Source: Methylosinus sp. H3A (GTDB lineage: Bacteria > Pseudomonadota > Alphaproteobacteria > Rhizobiales > Beijerinckiaceae). Taken from it: a stretch of DNA of 64,000 nt. The first letter of the stretch is position 1; each line of letters opens with the position of its first letter. This document shows positions 34,269 through 43,800 of the stretch, piece by piece. Location: contig NZ_JADNQW010000005.1 in the NCBI RefSeq assembly GCF_015709455.1, positions 434,001 to 498,000 of the forward strand, in the 5' to 3' direction. Below the pieces are notes generated by a model. It saw only the letters and a list, made by a program, of their open reading frames with translations. It had not been told where the DNA came from and made no database searches. The translations under genes were made by a program, and so were the position numbers.

Positions 34269-35813
34269 CTACCCCCTCTCCCGCACAGCGGGGGAGGGTT
34301 GGGGAGGGGGCGAACGCGCCGCTATATCCTCTGCAATCAGGCGCAGCTCCCGTGATGCGTCGATACGCGTCCATCGCATCTCGCCGAGATCGTAATTGTG
34401 CTGCCGCGCCGCGATCTCCTGCGTCGCATCCGACACGTCGCCCCGCCGCGCGCCAACGCGCGAGACACGAAGCGACCCGTCGGCCTCGAGCCAAAATCCC
34501 GCGAAAGAAACGCCCACGCGCCGCGCCGCCTCTTCGAGCGCATCGCGCTCGCTCTCGCGCGCATAAACGGCGTCGACGATGACGCACCAGCCGAAAGAAG
34601 CGACACGCGACGCCTCATTCTGTATCGCCTCATAGACCCGTGCGGAAACGGCCGCCGTATAAGCCTCCTGCGGCAGCGGCGATGTGGGCGCGACGCCGAA
34701 TAGCCTTTTGCGCAATCGATCGCTGTTGAGCGTTCGCGCGCCGGGCGCGGCGCCGACGAGCGGAGCCAAAGCCGCCGCGACACTGGACTTGCCGGAGCCG
34801 CTGAGCCCGCCGATCGCGACGATGCGCGGCGTCGCGGGCCGCAGCAGCGCGCGAGCGAGATCGAAATAATCACGCGTCTCCTCATTCAGCGCGGCATGAT
34901 CGGCGTCCGCGTCCAGCGCGCGCGCGGCTGCGACATCGGCGCGGATCGCGGCGCGCAGAGCCATGAAGAAGGGCAGCAGCGGCAGCCCCTCCGCCTCGTC
35001 ACGATGATCGAGATAACGATTGAGTGCGAAAGCGGCGAGCACATTTAGCCCGCGCCGACGCATATCCATCAGCAGAAAGGCGAGATCATAGAGAACATCG
35101 ATCGTCGCCAGCGCGTCGGAAAATTCGATGCAATCGAAAGGCGTCGGCTCGCCGTCGACGAGGCAGATGTTGCGCAAAGTGAGATCGCCGTGACAGCGGC
35201 GCACCTTGCCCATATCGCGCCTGCGATCGAGCAGCGCGCCATGCTTTTGCGCCGCCGCCCGCAGCTCATCGGCGAGCACGCGCCTCTCCTGCGCCGAAAC
35301 GACCGTCGATTTGGCGAGCGAGCTCGCCTCGCCGAGATCGAGCAGCGAGGCCATGACCGACGCGCCGCCGCGCCCCTCGATCACTTCCGCGCTATCATGG
35401 AACAGCGCGATGCGCTCGGCGAGCCGCTCTATGAGCGGCGCCGAGAGATGGCCGGCGACGGCGAGATTGTCGAGGAGATTGTCCTCCTCGAAGCGCCGCA
35501 TCTCGACGACGGCGTCGACGAGCGCGCCATCGCCGTCGAAGGTGAGCGCGCCATCGTCCTCGCGCGTGATGCGGCGCACGGCGAGATAGAGCTGCGGCGC
35601 CGTGCGGCGATTGAGCGCATATTCGCGCTCGCACATCGCCGAGCGAATCTGCGGCGTATGAAAATCGAGATAGGGAAAGACGACATCGCGCTTGAGCTTA
35701 TAGACACGCTCCTTCGTCAACACGACGATCGAGATATGCGTGACGATCGTCTGTGCGTCCTCGCCTTGCGCCATGAGAAAGCGGACGGTCTCGTCCTGCG
35801 CGCCGAATGTCAT
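34269..35813 (-). CDS. Fused aminoglycoside phosphotransferase-like / P-loop kinase
   Basis: About 514 residues from ATG at 35813 (MTFGAQDETVRFLMAQG); the longer frame to 35864 runs into a palindrome. The N-terminal half (about 30-320) is APH-like: the catalytic loop is CHGDLTLRNIC and the metal-binding Asp is in FDCIEFSD. The C-terminal half (about 340-500) is a P-loop kinase with Walker A GGLSGSGKSSVA, of the family that includes gluconate- and zeta-toxin-like kinases. Proteins with this two-part layout occur widely in proteobacteria; the substrate is not known. The last residues (SPPPQPSPAVRERG) are read from an intergenic palindrome, so the C-terminus may have been extended by it. Confidence 0.8.
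   Translation of the reverse strand: MTFGAQDETVRFLMAQGEDAQTIVTHISIVVLTKERVYKLKRDVVFPYLDFHTPQIRSAMCEREYALNRRTAPQLYLAVRRITREDDGALTFDGDGALVDAVVEMRRFEEDNLLDNLAVAGHLSAPLIERLAERIALFHDSAEVIEGRGGASVMASLLDLGEASSLAKSTVVSAQERRVLADELRAAAQKHGALLDRRRDMGKVRRCHGDLTLRNICLVDGEPTPFDCIEFSDALATIDVLYDLAFLLMDMRRRGLNVLAAFALNRYLDHRDEAEGLPLLPFFMALRAAIRADVAAARALDADADHAALNEETRDYFDLARALLRPATPRIVAIGGLSGSGKSSVAAALAPLVGAAPGARTLNSDRLRKRLFGVAPTSPLPQEAYTAAVSARVYEAIQNEASRVASFGWCVIVDAVYARESERDALEEAARRVGVSFAGFWLEADGSLRVSRVGARRGDVSDATQEIAARQHNYDLGEMRWTRIDASRELRLIAEDIAARSPPPQPSPAVRERG
34273..34298. repeat. Palindrome of the CTTCTCCC/GGGAGAAG type, inside the kinase gene's end
   Basis: CCCTCTCCCGC, ACA centre, then GCGGGGGAGGG: near-perfect arms. 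It covers the last codons of the kinase fusion. Three similar palindromes are found at 35851-35880, 49479-49499 and 55371-55413. Confidence 0.5.
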
Positions 35814-35850
35814 GATCCGAGGGCTCCCGAAATCTCGCAGAATGCGCGCA

Positions 35851-35880
35851 ATTCCTTCTCCCACTCGTGGGAGAAGGAAT
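35851..35880. repeat. Palindrome of the CTTCTCCC/GGGAGAAG type
   Basis: ATTCCTTCTCCCAC (35851-35864) and GTGGGAGAAGGAAT (35867-35880) are perfect 14-bp arms around TC. It lies between mgtA (stop at 35904) and the kinase gene start. It probably folds as a 3' hairpin for mgtA. Confidence 0.75.
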
Positions 35881-35903
35881 AGAACACGAAGTTCCCGCCT
35901 CCA

Positions 35904-38513
35904 TCACATCCCCCACTTCCTCACGAACCAGCTCTTCACCAAATGCGCCAGCACGCTATAGCAGATCAGGAATGAGAAAATCGCCGGCCAATAGAGCGGC
36001 GGCAGCGGCGTGAAGCCGAAGACGCCGGCGATCGGTGAGAAGGGCAGCGCCGCGCCGATGACGCAGACGACCAACGTCGTCAGCAGCAGCGCATTGCTCG
36101 CCCGGCTCTCGATGAAGGGAATCCGCGCCGTGCGGATGATGTGGATGATGAGCGTCTGCGTCAGCAGCGATTCGACGAACCAGCCGCTCTGGAACAGCGC
36201 CGGATCGGTCCAAGCGCCGAAAGCGTAGATCATCAGCGCGAAAGTCGCATAATCGAAGATCGAGCTGATCGGCCCCACGCAGAGCACGAATTTGGCGATA
36301 TTGTCTATGTCCCAGCGGCGCGGCCGCTCGAGATATTCCGCATCGACATTGTCGGTCGGGATCGCCGTCTGCGAAAAATCATAGAGCAGATTATTGGTGA
36401 GCACCTGTATGGGCGTCATCGGCAAAAAGGGCAGGAACACGCTCGCGCCGAGCACGCTGAACATATTGCCGAAGTTGGAGCTCGCGCCCATCTTGATATA
36501 TTTGGTGATGTTGGCAAACACTTTGCGGCCCTCGAGCACGCCGTCGCCGAGCACGGCGAGGCTTTTCTCGAGCAAGATGATATCGGCCGTCTCCTTGGCG
36601 ACGTCGACGGCCGTGTCGACAGAAATTCCGACATCGGCCGCCTTCAGCGCCGGCCCGTCATTGATGCCGTCGCCGAGATAGCCGACGACATGGCCCTTGC
36701 GATGCAGCGCATCGATGACGCGCGCCTTCTGCGGCGGCGAGAGCTTGGCGAAAACGCTCGTCTCCGAAGCGAGAGCCGACAAATCCTCCTCGCTCATCGT
36801 CTCGATCTGCGACCCGAGCACGATGCGCCCGACCTCGAGCCCCACATCCTTGCAGATCTTGCGCGTGACGATGTCATTGTCGCCGGTCAATATCTTCACC
36901 GCGACGCCGGCTTTGGCGAGCGCCGCTATGGCGGGCGCCGCGCTCTCCTTGGGCGGATCGAGAAAGGCGATATAGCCGAGCAGCGTCAGCGCGCTCTCGT
37001 CGGCGACGGAAAAGCTCGTCTGCTCCGGCGGCAGCTCTTTGTAGGCGACGGCGACGACGCGGAAACCATCCGCGTTCAGCTCCTCCGTCTCGCGCTGCGC
37101 CGCCTCGAGATGCGAAGGATCGAGCGCGCCGCAATCGGTCTTTGTCTCGTAGCGCGCCGAAATGGCGAAGAGCTCCTCCACAGCGCCTTTGCAAATGAGC
37201 AGATGCGGGCCGTCGTCGCGGCGCACGACGACGGAGAGGCGGCGTCGCTCGAAGTCGAAGGGAATTTCGTCGATCTTCTCGAATTCATGATCGGGTCGCA
37301 GCGCGGTCGCCAATTCGTGATGGTCGAGCACGGCGCGATCGAGCAGATTCTTCAAGCCCGATTGAAAATGGCTGTTGAGAAAGGCGAATTCCAGAACGCG
37401 GTCCGACTCCTCGCCGAATATGTCGAGATGGCGCTTCAATATGATGCGGTCCTGCGTCAGCGTGCCGGTCTTGTCGGTGCAGAGCACATCCATCGCGCCG
37501 AAATTCTGGATGGAGTTGAGCCGCTTCACGATCACTTTCTTGCTGGCGATGGCGATCGCGCCCTTGGCGAGATTGACCGTCACGATCATCGGCAGCATTT
37601 CGGGCGTGAGGCCCACGGCGACGGAGACGGCGAAGAGCAGCGCCTCCAGCCAGTCGCCCTTGGTGACGCCATTGATGACGAACACAGCCGGCGCCATCAC
37701 CGCCATGAAGCAGACCATCAGCAGTGTGAAGCGCGTCAGCCCCTTGTCGAAGCTCGTTTCGACGCGCGCGCCGGCCATTGTGTCGGCGAGCGCGCCGAGA
37801 CATGTGCGCCGCCCCGTCTCGACGACGATAGCCGTCGCATAGCCGCTGACGACATTCGCGCCCATCAAAGCGAGATTTTGCGCGGCGAAAGGATCGCTCG
37901 CCGGGGCCGAATGCGCGAATTTCTCCACCGGCATGGATTCGCCGGTCAGCGCCGATTGATTGACGAAGAGATCCTTGGCCTCCAGCAGGCGCAGATCGGC
38001 GGGGATCATGTCTCCCGCGGAGAGGCGCACGATGTCGCCGGGCGCGAGCCGCTCGATCGGCTCCTCGACGAAATTATCCGCCGTATGCGCGCCCGGCCGG
38101 CGCACGGAGGCGTGCGTGCGCACCATGGCCTGCAAGCGCGCGGCGGCCTCGTTGGAGCGATGCTCCTGGAAGAAGGCGAGGCCGACGCTCAGCACGACCA
38201 TTGCGGCGATGACGACCGACGCGCGCAGATCGCCGAGCGCGTAAGAAGCGACGGCGAGGGCGAGCAGGAGAGCATTCAGTGGATTCTTCGCACGGCCGGC
38301 GAGCTCGCGCATCAGGCTCGGGCGGCGCTCATGAGCGATGCGGTTGAGCCCGACGCTTCGCAGCCGATGCGCCGCCTCGCGCACGCTCAGCCCCGCGCGG
38401 GAGCTGCGCAGGGAGGCGAGAACCGCCTCGCCCTCGGCCTCTGCCGCGCGCAGCAGCGCGCCGTCGAGCCGTTTCTCGTGCAGGAGGCGGATCGCCGAAA
38501 ATTGCTGGTTCAT
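35904..38513 (-). CDS. mgtA: Magnesium-translocating P-type ATPase
   Basis: 869 residues from ATG at 38513 (MNQQFSAIRL). It imports Mg2+ across the inner membrane (type IIIB P-ATPase). Seen in order: actuator motif LTGES, the phosphorylation site CTDKTGTLTQD, the hinge LGDGINDGPALKAADVGISVD, and 10 hydrophobic segments, two of them near residues 80-125 and six in the last 200 residues. PPFLPMTPIQ-like and NNLLYDFSQ regions match MgtA/MgtB. No mgtC gene adjoins it. A 304-base upstream region contains a stable hairpin at 38656-38679 that may be part of a regulatory leader. Confidence 0.95.
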   Translation of the reverse strand: MNQQFSAIRLLHEKRLDGALLRAAEAEGEAVLASLRSSRAGLSVREAAHRLRSVGLNRIAHERRPSLMRELAGRAKNPLNALLLALAVASYALGDLRASVVIAAMVVLSVGLAFFQEHRSNEAAARLQAMVRTHASVRRPGAHTADNFVEEPIERLAPGDIVRLSAGDMIPADLRLLEAKDLFVNQSALTGESMPVEKFAHSAPASDPFAAQNLALMGANVVSGYATAIVVETGRRTCLGALADTMAGARVETSFDKGLTRFTLLMVCFMAVMAPAVFVINGVTKGDWLEALLFAVSVAVGLTPEMLPMIVTVNLAKGAIAIASKKVIVKRLNSIQNFGAMDVLCTDKTGTLTQDRIILKRHLDIFGEESDRVLEFAFLNSHFQSGLKNLLDRAVLDHHELATALRPDHEFEKIDEIPFDFERRRLSVVVRRDDGPHLLICKGAVEELFAISARYETKTDCGALDPSHLEAAQRETEELNADGFRVVAVAYKELPPEQTSFSVADESALTLLGYIAFLDPPKESAAPAIAALAKAGVAVKILTGDNDIVTRKICKDVGLEVGRIVLGSQIETMSEEDLSALASETSVFAKLSPPQKARVIDALHRKGHVVGYLGDGINDGPALKAADVGISVDTAVDVAKETADIILLEKSLAVLGDGVLEGRKVFANITKYIKMGASSNFGNMFSVLGASVFLPFLPMTPIQVLTNNLLYDFSQTAIPTDNVDAEYLERPRRWDIDNIAKFVLCVGPISSIFDYATFALMIYAFGAWTDPALFQSGWFVESLLTQTLIIHIIRTARIPFIESRASNALLLTTLVVCVIGAALPFSPIAGVFGFTPLPPLYWPAIFSFLICYSVLAHLVKSWFVRKWGM

Positions 38514-38817
38514 CTCTTGCAATTTCTCGATTCGGGCGGGGAACCAAAGAAACGAAGCTGTTTCATCGCGGGTCGGCAAGGCGACGCGATGTCGCTTCGC
38601 CGGCGGCTCCGATCGGATCGGAACCGCTGTCGTCTCTTTTGGAGCGAATTCCGATCGCACGAACGATTCCGTTCGTGCGGAAAGCGCTCTATCAAGCCAA
38701 GGTCACGCTTTCTTAACCATGACGAGGCTAGCAAATTCTCGAGGCGCCGTCCTCACCTCGCGCGCGTCGCGCCCCAAGGCGCGCGACCTCCTGGATCGTT
38801 CCGATATGGGACAAGCG
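38514..38817. other. Divergent intergenic region, mgtA and O-antigen ligase
   Basis: About 304 bases shared by two divergent genes. The main feature is the hairpin listed separately. No small leader peptide rich in Pro or Asp (as in mgtL) was recognised on the minus strand, and no clear -35/-10 pair could be fixed. Confidence 0.5.
38656..38679. promoter_or_regulatory. Hairpin in the mgtA leader region
   Basis: CGCACGAACG (38656-38665), ATTC loop, CGTTCGTGCG (38670-38679): a perfect 10-bp stem with a 4-nt loop, 143 bases before the mgtA start. It could be a leader structure or a DNA operator; no T-tract follows on either strand. Confidence 0.45.
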
Positions 38818-40071
38818 ATGACCGAGGCCGCGACGGCCGCGCCACAGCCCCGCTGGATATTGAACTATCCGCGGCTGCTCAATGCGCTGTTCTGGATCAC
38901 CGCCTTTTCCGGCTCGGTGGTGTTCATCGAGCCGTCGCCCTATGACCTGCTCATTCTGCTGACGCTCATCGTCTGGGTGCTGGGCGGCGTGCGGATCCAT
39001 TGCGCGGTTCTGCCGGGCGTCGTCTTGCTGGTGCTGTGGGCGCTCGGCGGCTACATCTCGCTCATTCCCTATTGGAACGAGCCCGATCCCGTCGAGTTCA
39101 TGACGCATACGCTGTTCATCTCGACGACGGGCGTCTTCTATATGCTGTTCTTCTCGGAGAACACGTCGAAGCGCTTCGACCTGTGCATGAGCGGCTATGC
39201 GGCAAGCTGCGTGCTCGCGGCGGCCATAGCGGTCGGCTCCTGGGCGGGCCTGTTCGGCAATCCCGTGACGATGACGCTCGACGGCCGCGCCATGGCGCCG
39301 TTCAAGGATCCCAATGTTCTCGGCTCCTATATGGTGCCGGGCGTGCTCTATTTCGTGCAGCGCCTGCTGCTCGGCCGCTGGGCCTATTGGCCGGTGACGC
39401 TCGCCGGCCTCGCGCTCTCCGGCGCGGCGCTGTTCACCTCCTTCTCGCGCGGCTCCTGGGGCGCGGCGGTGGTGTCGATCGCGCTGATGACGATCATGTC
39501 CGTGGTGACGGCGGATTCGCGCAAGATGCGGATGCGCATCGGCTTCATGGCGCTCGCCGTCGTCGGAATCGTCGTGGTGGGCGTCGGCGCGGCGCTCACC
39601 GAGCCCTCTGTGCGCGAGTTCTTCTTCAAGCGCGCCTCGGCGACGCAGGATTATGACGAAGGCCCGACGGGCCGCTTCGGCAATCAGAAACGCTCGCTGC
39701 CCATGCTGGTCGAGCGGCCCAACGGCATGGGGCCGCTGCGATTTCGCCTCACCTTCGGGCTCGAGCCGCACAACAGCTACATCAACGCCTTCGCCTCCAA
39801 TGGCTGGCTCGGCGGCTTCGCCTTTCTCGGCCTCGTGCTGACGACGACCTTCGTCGGCTTCCGCCTGTCGCTGACGCGCTCGCCCTATCTGCGGCACGGG
39901 CAGCTCATCTGGTCGGCGATGTTCGTGTTCTTTCTGCAGGCGCTGCAGATCGACATCGACCATTGGCGCTATTTCTTCATCTATCTCGGCGCCGTCTGGG
40001 GCCTCGAGGTCGGCCGCGTGAAATGGGCCGAGCAGAGCGCCTCTACGGCTCGAAGCGAAGCCCGCCCATGA
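38818..40071 (+). CDS. O-antigen ligase/polymerase family protein (Wzy_C)
   Basis: About 417 residues from ATG at 38818 (an ATG also at 38806). It is a polytopic membrane protein with around 10-12 hydrophobic segments (for example LLILLTLIVWVLGG, VVLLVLWALGGYI, GFMALAVVGIVVVGVGAAL). The large periplasmic loop before PHNSYINAFASNGWLGG, with its conserved His, is the Wzy_C signature of enzymes joining or polymerising undecaprenyl-linked glycans. MAPFKDPNVLGSYMV is also typical. Its 3' end overlaps the convergent outer-membrane protein gene by 29 bases. The glycan involved is unknown. Confidence 0.83.
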   Translation: MTEAATAAPQPRWILNYPRLLNALFWITAFSGSVVFIEPSPYDLLILLTLIVWVLGGVRIHCAVLPGVVLLVLWALGGYISLIPYWNEPDPVEFMTHTLFISTTGVFYMLFFSENTSKRFDLCMSGYAASCVLAAAIAVGSWAGLFGNPVTMTLDGRAMAPFKDPNVLGSYMVPGVLYFVQRLLLGRWAYWPVTLAGLALSGAALFTSFSRGSWGAAVVSIALMTIMSVVTADSRKMRMRIGFMALAVVGIVVVGVGAALTEPSVREFFFKRASATQDYDEGPTGRFGNQKRSLPMLVERPNGMGPLRFRLTFGLEPHNSYINAFASNGWLGGFAFLGLVLTTTFVGFRLSLTRSPYLRHGQLIWSAMFVFFLQALQIDIDHWRYFFIYLGAVWGLEVGRVKWAEQSASTARSEARP

Positions 40072-41722
40072 TGACATTGGCGGTGAAATTGGAGTTCGCC
40101 GTCGAGCTGACGAGGCGCTGCCAGAAATAGCTGCCTTTGATCGAGATGGAGCGGGTGAGCTTATATTCGAGCTTCACGCCCGCCGTGCCGACCTGCTCGG
40201 ACGTATCCGCGCCCTGGTAATTATTGGTCTGATAGCTGCCGGTGGCGGTGATGGTGAAATTGCGGAACATCGCATGCGTCACATCGAATGTGACATTGCG
40301 TGACAGCACGCCGGCCGCGCCTTGCAGCGTGGTCTCGGAGAGCGTCGTGCCAGTGCGCAGCGTGATGGTCGTGAGCGGCGTCGCCGTATAGATGATGGCG
40401 GCGTCGATGATCGGCCCGCGCAGGCGCGGCAGGCGCGGATCGGCGTAATCGCGCTGCGCATAGCCGCCCGAGGCCTCGCCTTTGACGAGATCGGTGATCT
40501 TGAAGGTCGTGCCGATTCGGCCCGAGACGCCGGTGCTGTCGCGCGCATAGCCATAAGGATCGAGCCAGCTGTCGTGTGTGCGTTTGTCGATCGTCGCCTC
40601 GACATAGGGCTTCATCGACGGATTGAGCTCATAGGCGAGACGTGGATTGAGCCCTGGATCATTGTAGCTCGTGCTCATCAGATTGAGCGTGGAGCCGTCG
40701 TTGTAATTGGCGTTCTGATAGATCCAGCGGTCGAAGGTTCCGCGCATCGTCGCGTCGAGCCGGCCGAAGCTCTGCGTCACGCCGACGGCCGTCCCGAGCG
40801 AGACGATGAGCGGCCGATTGACGACGATGACATTGGGCAGGCTGGTGACGAGGCCCGGCGCGCCGGGCCGCTGCGAGTCGAGCGTGAACTTTCCTTCGAA
40901 CTTCACCTTCGTGTCGCGCGCGACATCCCAGCGATAGAAAACGTCGCCGACGCCATCGGGCCGATCGGCGTTTTCGACGCTGAAATAATCGACATAGCCG
41001 AGCCGCAGATTTCCTTGAATCTCGTCGCGCATCCATTCCGAGCGCAGCCGCAGCCCCGCGTCGACGCGGAAGAATTTGGAGCCCTGGACGCCGGAGGTCA
41101 CGCGATTGGGGTTGGTGTCATAGCCATAGGTCGGCTCGGCGTAGGGGTAGAGGCGCAGCGAGCCCACCCCCAGGCCGAGCGGCGCGTAGGGATTGGCGTC
41201 GACCAGCGGTTTGGGCTTCGCCGGGATCTGCGCTGGCAGCGCGACATTGGGCGGCGGCGGACGCTCGGCCGGCAGATCCAGCGCGCCGCGAAAGCCGCGC
41301 ATGCGCAGCTTGGCCTGACGCCTGATCTTCTCCTTGGCGTAGACCGAGGTCTTATAAGCCTCGAGCGGCGGCAGCGGATGCGCCGGCGAGAGCGGCGGCG
41401 GCTTCAGGGGCGGCGGCGGCGGATTGGGCCTCGGCAGGCGCGCACGCACGCGCGGCAGTCCGTAATTGGGCGCGCCGGGGGAAATTTCCGGAGCGGCACG
41501 TCGCTCCGGCGTCATGGGCTGCGTGATGCTGGGCGGAGCCGCCTCCATGCCGGGAATGGACGGCACGGCCGGCAGATCGCGCAAAGGCGTGATGTCGAGC
41601 GAGGAGGGCGAAAGCGTCTGCCCCTGCGCCGGACGCAGGGGGGCGATCGCCGCCGGCGCAGCCAGCGACAAAGCGATCAACGTCGTTGCCGCAGCGCGGC
41701 TCTGAGACCTGGCGGAAGCCAC
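40043..41722 (-). CDS. Outer-membrane beta-barrel protein (BBP2_2 type)
   Basis: 559 residues. A signal peptide (about 1-34, ending AQG) is followed by a Pro-rich linker (about 90-175, PRPNPPPPPLKPPPLSP). The C-terminal 380 residues consist of alternating beta-strands such as SLRLYPYAEPTYGYDTNPN and RLRSEWMRDEIQGNLRLGY, ending GGLRFEP, whose penultimate aromatic lies close to the C-terminus. This matches the BBP2_2 family, often found in exopolysaccharide gene groups, for example as the partner of O-antigen-type polymerases. The convergent overlap with the Wzy-like gene is consistent with a surface-glycan role; this is inference. Confidence 0.78.
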   Translation of the reverse strand: MASARSQSRAAATTLIALSLAAPAAIAPLRPAQGQTLSPSSLDITPLRDLPAVPSIPGMEAAPPSITQPMTPERRAAPEISPGAPNYGLPRVRARLPRPNPPPPPLKPPPLSPAHPLPPLEAYKTSVYAKEKIRRQAKLRMRGFRGALDLPAERPPPPNVALPAQIPAKPKPLVDANPYAPLGLGVGSLRLYPYAEPTYGYDTNPNRVTSGVQGSKFFRVDAGLRLRSEWMRDEIQGNLRLGYVDYFSVENADRPDGVGDVFYRWDVARDTKVKFEGKFTLDSQRPGAPGLVTSLPNVIVVNRPLIVSLGTAVGVTQSFGRLDATMRGTFDRWIYQNANYNDGSTLNLMSTSYNDPGLNPRLAYELNPSMKPYVEATIDKRTHDSWLDPYGYARDSTGVSGRIGTTFKITDLVKGEASGGYAQRDYADPRLPRLRGPIIDAAIIYTATPLTTITLRTGTTLSETTLQGAAGVLSRNVTFDVTHAMFRNFTITATGSYQTNNYQGADTSEQVGTAGVKLEYKLTRSISIKGSYFWQRLVSSTANSNFTANVIMGGLRFEP

Positions 41723-41826
41723 TCGTTCCCTCGCGCGGACGCCCTGTTCGAAGCAGGCGCGATGGAGTCGAGCGTTAAGGAGTTATGGTTAACGGAGGCT
41801 TACCAGTCGAGGCTCAGGCCGGTGGG

Positions 41827-42117
41827 TCATTCGCCGAGGGCGGACATATAGAGATCGAGAATCTCTTCTTCTTCCGCGCGCTTGTGCTTGTCCTGCCGGC
41901 GCAGGGAGACGATCTTGCGCATGATTTTGGGATCGAAGCCGGTGCTCTTGGCCTCGCCGTAGACATCCTTGATGTCGTCGGCGATGGCGCGCTTCTCCTC
42001 CTCGAGTCGCTCGATGCGTTCGATGAAGGCGCGCAAATGGCCGCCATTCACCTCGCCGGTCGGATCGACGCCGGCGCTGGCCTCCATCTCTCGGGCGGCG
42101 ACCCTGTTGCTGGCCAT
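41827..42117 (-). CDS. gapR: Nucleoid-associated protein GapR (DUF2312)
   Basis: 96 residues from ATG at 42117; the open frame extending upstream is a shadow. GapR binds overtwisted DNA ahead of replication forks and is specific to alphaproteobacteria. The sequence has the DUF2312 core: [20 protein letters not shown], then [20 protein letters not shown] and [11 protein letters not shown]. It has a long helical dimerisation part and a basic DNA-clamp part. It is followed by the beta-barrel gene on the same strand, 104 bases downstream. Confidence 0.92.
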   Translation of the reverse strand: MASNRVAAREMEASAGVDPTGEVNGGHLRAFIERIERLEEEKRAIADDIKDVYGEAKSTGFDPKIMRKIVSLRRQDKHKRAEEEEILDLYMSALGE

Positions 42118-42336
42118 GACCTTCTCCTCTGGGCGTTGGGGGCTTGGGAGCCTTGGGGGGCTCTGGAGGGCTGGCGCGGCGCCCGCATCCAGGGCGGAGG
42201 GGAGGCATGCCAAGCCACGACCGGCGCCGTCAAGCGCGAGACGAAATAATCCCCGCTTTCCTCCCGTCCGAGCTTGACGCTCGCCCCCACGCCCCCGACA
42301 TCTGCCGCGGTATCGACGAGAGAGGACACGACGAAA

Positions 42337-42816
42337 ATGTACGAAGCCGGCGGCGACGGCCGCACCTATCCGGTCTCGCCGGGGCCGGCGCCGCTCCCGC
42401 CGCGCGAGGCGCTCGCCGGCGTGCGCAGCCGCCGCATCCTCGCCGTCTGCCTCGATTTCTTCGCCGTGGCGCTGTTGTCGGCGGCGCTGTGGCTCGGGCT
42501 GCTGGTGTTGAGCTTCGGCCTGTCGGCTCTGCTGCTGCCGCCGCTGTTTCCGCTCGTGGCCTTTTTCTACAACGGCCTCACCGTCTCCGGCTGGCGGCGG
42601 GCGACGCCGGGAATGCGCGCCATGGACCTCGAGGTCCGACTCGCCGATGGCCAGCCCGCGCCTTTCCTCAATGCGGCCGTCCAGGGCGTGCTCTTTTATG
42701 TGAGCTGGCTGTTCCCGCCTTTGCTGCTCGTCACCTTCATCACCCCGGACAAGCGCTGCCTGCACGACATTCTGGCGGATGTGATCGTCCTGCGGCGCGC
42801 CGATCGCGCCCTCTAG
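42337..42816 (+). CDS. RDD family membrane protein
   Basis: 159 residues from ATG at 42337. The defining region is [21 protein letters not shown]: an Arg in the first segment followed by Asp, with further hydrophobic segments at about 60-95 and 125-150. The late [13 protein letters not shown] has the family's conserved Asp. RDD proteins are inner-membrane proteins of mostly unknown function; some act as Na+/H+ antiporters. It is a single gene between gapR and bpt. Confidence 0.82.
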   Translation: MYEAGGDGRTYPVSPGPAPLPPREALAGVRSRRILAVCLDFFAVALLSAALWLGLLVLSFGLSALLLPPLFPLVAFFYNGLTVSGWRRATPGMRAMDLEVRLADGQPAPFLNAAVQGVLFYVSWLFPPLLLVTFITPDKRCLHDILADVIVLRRADRAL

Positions 42817-42927
42817 GCGAAAAATTCTTGGCGCGCCGCGGGCGTCGATTCTAATATCCCGGTCTGCCCGCGCTGGAAGGCGTCGGAGCGTGCGGTATAT
42901 CGAATTCGGCGACAGGACGAGACCAGC

Positions 42928-43659
42928 GTGACGAGAGAACCCCGCGACGCGCCGCAATTCTATCTCACCTCGCCGGCGCCGTGCCCCTATTTGCCCGGGC
43001 GCGACGAGCGCAAGGTGTTCACCCATCTCATCGGCCGCCGCGCGCCGGCGCTCAACGACACTTTGACGCAATCTGGCTTCCGCCGCTCGCAGACCATCGC
43101 CTATCGGCCGGCCTGCGAGACCTGCCGGGCCTGCGTCTCGGTGCGCGTGAAGGTCGAAGAGTTTCAGCAATCCAAGGGCTTGCGCCGGGTGGCGCGGCGC
43201 AACGCCGACCTCTTCGCCGAGGCCCGCCGCCCCCATGCCGTGACCGAGCAATATGCGCTGTTTCGCGCCTATGTGGGAGCGCGGCACAATGACGGCGGCA
43301 TGGCCGACATGAGCATGGTCGACTATCAGATGATGGTCGAGGACAGCCATGTCGAGACGCGACTCATCGAGTATCGCCTGCCCGGCCCCAATGGCGGGCC
43401 GGACCGGCTGATCGCCTGCTGCCTGACCGATTATCTCGCCGACGGCCTGTCGATGGTCTATTCCTTCTACGATCCGACGTTGGAAGAGCGCTCGCTCGGC
43501 GCCTTCATGATTCTCGACCATGTCGAGCGTGTGCGCCGCGCCGCCCTCCCGCATCTCTATCTCGGCTATTGGGTCGATGGCTCCCGCAAAATGGCCTATA
43601 AGTCCCGCTTCCTGCCACAGGAGCGGCTCGGCATGGATGGCTGGAAGCGCGTCGGCTGA
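42928..43659 (+). CDS. bpt: Leucyl/aspartyl-tRNA-protein transferase (Bpt)
   Basis: 243 residues with GTG start. Bpt adds leucine to proteins with N-terminal Asp or Glu, marking them for ClpS-ClpAP (N-end rule). Family features: [21 protein letters not shown], then [18 protein letters not shown] with three Cys, and [20 protein letters not shown] near the end. The length fits. It is a single gene whose action connects functionally to Clp proteolysis, although clpA/clpS are not in the window. Confidence 0.93.
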   Translation: MTREPRDAPQFYLTSPAPCPYLPGRDERKVFTHLIGRRAPALNDTLTQSGFRRSQTIAYRPACETCRACVSVRVKVEEFQQSKGLRRVARRNADLFAEARRPHAVTEQYALFRAYVGARHNDGGMADMSMVDYQMMVEDSHVETRLIEYRLPGPNGGPDRLIACCLTDYLADGLSMVYSFYDPTLEERSLGAFMILDHVERVRRAALPHLYLGYWVDGSRKMAYKSRFLPQERLGMDGWKRVG

Positions 43660-43800
43660 TTCGTTTTTTGCCCGCTTTCCTGAAGGCCAGATGAACGGAG
43701 CGGCCATGCGCCGTTCAGCTTCGCGAGGTTAACCTTTCCTTCGTCATCAGGAATTGCCGGCCGGCGCAGGGCGCGGCCGAATGAGCGAAGGAGAGCGTCC

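Noticed and set aside
36141..38945. 934-codon frame opposite mgtA
   Set aside because: Antisense of a clear P-type ATPase, with a composition of Arg/Asp/His typical of reverse reading.
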